Part shown: positions 18,701 through 20,536 of the stretch, piece after piece
Layout of the letters: each line of letters begins with the position of its first letter
How positions within the stretch are numbered: the stretch's first letter is position 1
Assembly (NCBI GenBank): GCA_003049485.1
Contig: PYST01000515.1
Location: forward strand, 1 to 20,536
DNA length: 20,536 bases
Direction: 5' to 3'
Source of the DNA: Ophioceras dolichostomum
Lineage: Eukaryota; Ascomycota; Sordariomycetes; Magnaporthales; Ophioceraceae
Notes under the pieces: model-generated
The model's input: the letters and a program-made list of their open reading frames with translations, nothing else
Databases searched by the model: none
Told to the model about the DNA's origin: nothing
Made by a program: the position numbers and the translations under genes

Positions 18701-20432
18701 AAACCCCAACAACAAACAAGACGGCAGCGGTGGCAGCAGCAGTGCTAGCAGTAGCAGCCGCTACGGCAGCACGCGGTACCTCAAAGCCGCAGTCCGGTGC
18801 TTCAAGCGCGCCATCGAGCTCGAGCCGGGCAACGCCGAGTTCTGGGATGCTTTGGGCGTCGTCACGAGCGGTATCAACCCTTCCGTCTCGCAGCACGCCT
18901 TCGTCCGCAGCCTGTATCTCAACGAGCGCAGCGCACCCACCTGGGCCAACCTGGGGACGCTCGCTCTCCAGCAGGACGACCTGGAGCTCGCCAACGAGGC
19001 CTTCACGCGCGCGCAGTCCGCTGACCCGGACTACTCTCCCGCTTGGGTCGGCCAGGGCCTAGTGGCCCTGATGTACGGCGACCCCCTCGAGGCCAGAGGA
19101 CTGTTCACTCATGCGATGGGCATCTCGACCGCCAGCGATGCCGTGGCGAGGCAGAGATTCGCGGTGTCTATGTTCGACCATATCCTCGCCGTCAAGCCCG
19201 AGGGCAGCAGTGGTAGCGGCAGCAGTGATGCGCCGCCAGTTGTTGCCACTGCAGCCGTCCTGAAGCCTATTTTCGCGCTCGTGCAGCTGCGTGCCCTGAA
19301 GGGTAACCGAGAAGAGCTCGCCTACGGTCACCTAGTGGCTTTACTGCAAGAACGGCTCCTCTCTGGCGGCAACGGCAACGGTCACCCAGCTTCTACCGTC
19401 GTGGCGGACCTAGAACCCATCGTCAACGCCCTAGAGGTCGACTACGAAGCCACCGAGTCTTCCAACTCGCTCCGCCGCTTTGCCCTCGCCAAGACAGATC
19501 TAGCCCGCGCACACCTCGCTGCTCACGACTTCGACAAGGCCATCGAGTGTGGAGACATGGCGCTGCAGCTTACAGACGAGGAGGCCGAGAGCGAGCTCAG
19601 CAGAGAGGAGCGTGACAAAGCGAGACTTTCAGCCCACTTGGCCCTTGGACTCGCACACTACTACAAGGAAGGGGAGGATATCTCCGAAGCTGTAGCCTAC
19701 TTCGAAGCCGCGCTGGAAGAGTCTCGCTTCACGTCGAAGGACGGCGGTGCTACTACGAGCGACCCGGACGCGGTGTGTCTCCTCGCGCAGGTCCTCTGGG
19801 CCACTGGCAACGAAGAGTCTCGCGACAGGGCCAGGGCCAGCCTGTTTGAAGTCGTCGAGACGCAGCCGGGCCACCTACCCTCTGTTCTGCTCCTAGGCGC
19901 CATAGCCCTCCTCGACGGCGACGGCGAGAGCGTCGAGGCCGTCGTGGCCGAGCTGCAGGAGCTGCGCGGAGGCGACGCTGGCGCCGCGGCGGGCCAGGCG
20001 CGCATCAGCGACCTGCTGCAGGCTGCTGCCGTCTTGGCCAAACAACAGGAGGATGGAAGTGTGTGGGACGTCAGTGGCAGGAAGGCCCAGGCCCAGGTGG
20101 ACGTAATGCTGCACCCCCATCTGCCGCACGGCTGGGCTAACCTCGCGGCCGCCATCTTCGAGGAGGCTGACGATGATGAAGACGACGACGGCAAGAAAGG
20201 AGAACTCCTCGCCACGGCGGCCGTCGCGGCGGCTGATACGGCGGTGTCTCTAGCCAGGGGAGCAGTGCTGTCACCCAGCAAGGACAAGGGCGACGGAAAC
20301 CTGGGGGCCGACGACCTGGCGAGGTTCTACGCCCTCACAGGCAGGGTGGCCGATGCGCAGATGGCTGTCATGATGGCCCCGTGGGTGGGGGACGCGTGGG
20401 TGGCGCTGGGAGATTGTCTGACTGGGCGGTAG
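15784..20432 (+). CDS. SKI3: Ski3, TPR scaffold of the Ski complex
   Basis: Two exons (15784-15896 and 15983-20432) encode 1520 residues, near yeast Ski3 (1432) and human TTC37 (1564). Ski3 is the cytoplasmic TPR scaffold that holds the helicase Ski2 and two Ski8 copies and feeds mRNA to the exosome for 3'-5' decay, including non-stop and stalled-ribosome messages. Exon 1 gives MSKAALKAIGELVRQSKW and ends FQA; exon 2 continues HIFLAFSLDKKNKLSEAEETY, the first TPR. Clear TPR-like pairs recur, e.g. about residues 457-510, 574-605, 652-715, 970-1000 and 1022-1065. There is an acidic linker at about 323-347 and Ser/Gly-rich loops at about 942-970 and 1111-1122. The ATG at 15784 has a good context (CAACCATGTC). 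The main frame also runs open upstream from a TTG at 15474, but that part has no family likeness and is intron and leader. Confidence 0.95.
15897..15982 (+). other. Intron of SKI3
   Basis: It is 86 nt with donor GTAAGG, branch-like GCTGAC near 15965-15970 and acceptor TTCAACAG. It splits an Ala codon and moves the reading from the exon 1 frame to that of the long ORF. It has no stop in the downstream frame, so intron retention is not visible from ORF length. Confidence 0.88.
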
Positions 20433-20536
20433 AGACGCCGAGGACACGATAAGTTCAAGAAGAGCGCCGCCGCCGCCGACACCACCGCCACCACCACCAC
20501 CACCACTACCACCACAACCGAGCCCGAGCCCGCCCC
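20433..20536. repeat. 3' flank of SKI3 with ACC/CCG microsatellite
   Basis: After the SKI3 stop codon, 20465-20515 is a run of CCG, then CCA/ACC trinucleotides. No gene is visible before the window ends. The repeat is probably in the SKI3 3' UTR or just beyond. Confidence 0.7.

Overview
The window looks like nuclear DNA of a filamentous ascomycete (Pezizomycotina, probably a Sordariomycete; the species cannot be told from here). The signs are short GT-AG introns of about 85-145 nt with CTGAC or TACTAAC branch points, coding regions rich in G/C at third positions, C/T-rich untranslated DNA, a secreted plant-wall-type glycosidase, and clear orthologues of two eukaryotic RNA-processing proteins, Utp22 and Ski3. 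No bacterial operon, rRNA, tRNA, CRISPR array or transposon was recognised.

Layout. 1-7289: about 7.3 kb in which I can support no protein gene. It holds simple repeats, polypyrimidine and polypurine stretches, small leader-like ORFs, splice-like signals and a cluster of CTAG/GTAC palindromes. 7290-9096 (minus): a four-exon gene for a secreted GH43 glycosidase with a C-terminal CBM35, best read as an exo-beta-1,3-galactanase. 9925-11055 (plus): an intronless gene for a secreted protein with an extreme Asp/Ser tract, function unknown. 11056-11529: convergent 3' region with a 66-bp tandem duplication. 11530-15306 (minus): two-exon UTP22 orthologue. 15784-20432 (plus): two-exon SKI3 orthologue. 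The last 100 bases are 3' flank with an ACC-type microsatellite.

How they fit together. GH43 and the acidic secreted protein are divergent and share an 828-bp promoter region with a TATA box, a 10-bp direct repeat and a CCG-N6-CGG palindrome, so co-regulation on plant polysaccharide is possible. UTP22 and SKI3 are divergent and share a 477-bp region with facing T and A runs; both act in RNA pathways that use the exosome (nucleolar pre-rRNA maturation and cytoplasmic mRNA decay). Gene models were rebuilt by hand from splice signals and family likeness. In three of the four genes the real ATG is not the start of the longest open frame; in GH43 and SKI3 the first exon lies in a different frame from the main ORF.

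I found no convincing new multi-gene system. The best leads are the large silent region with a recursive-splice-like site, the TTATGGCGA-type motif shared by two minus-strand promoters, the 66-bp palindrome-rich duplication, and the uncharacterised acidic secreted protein.
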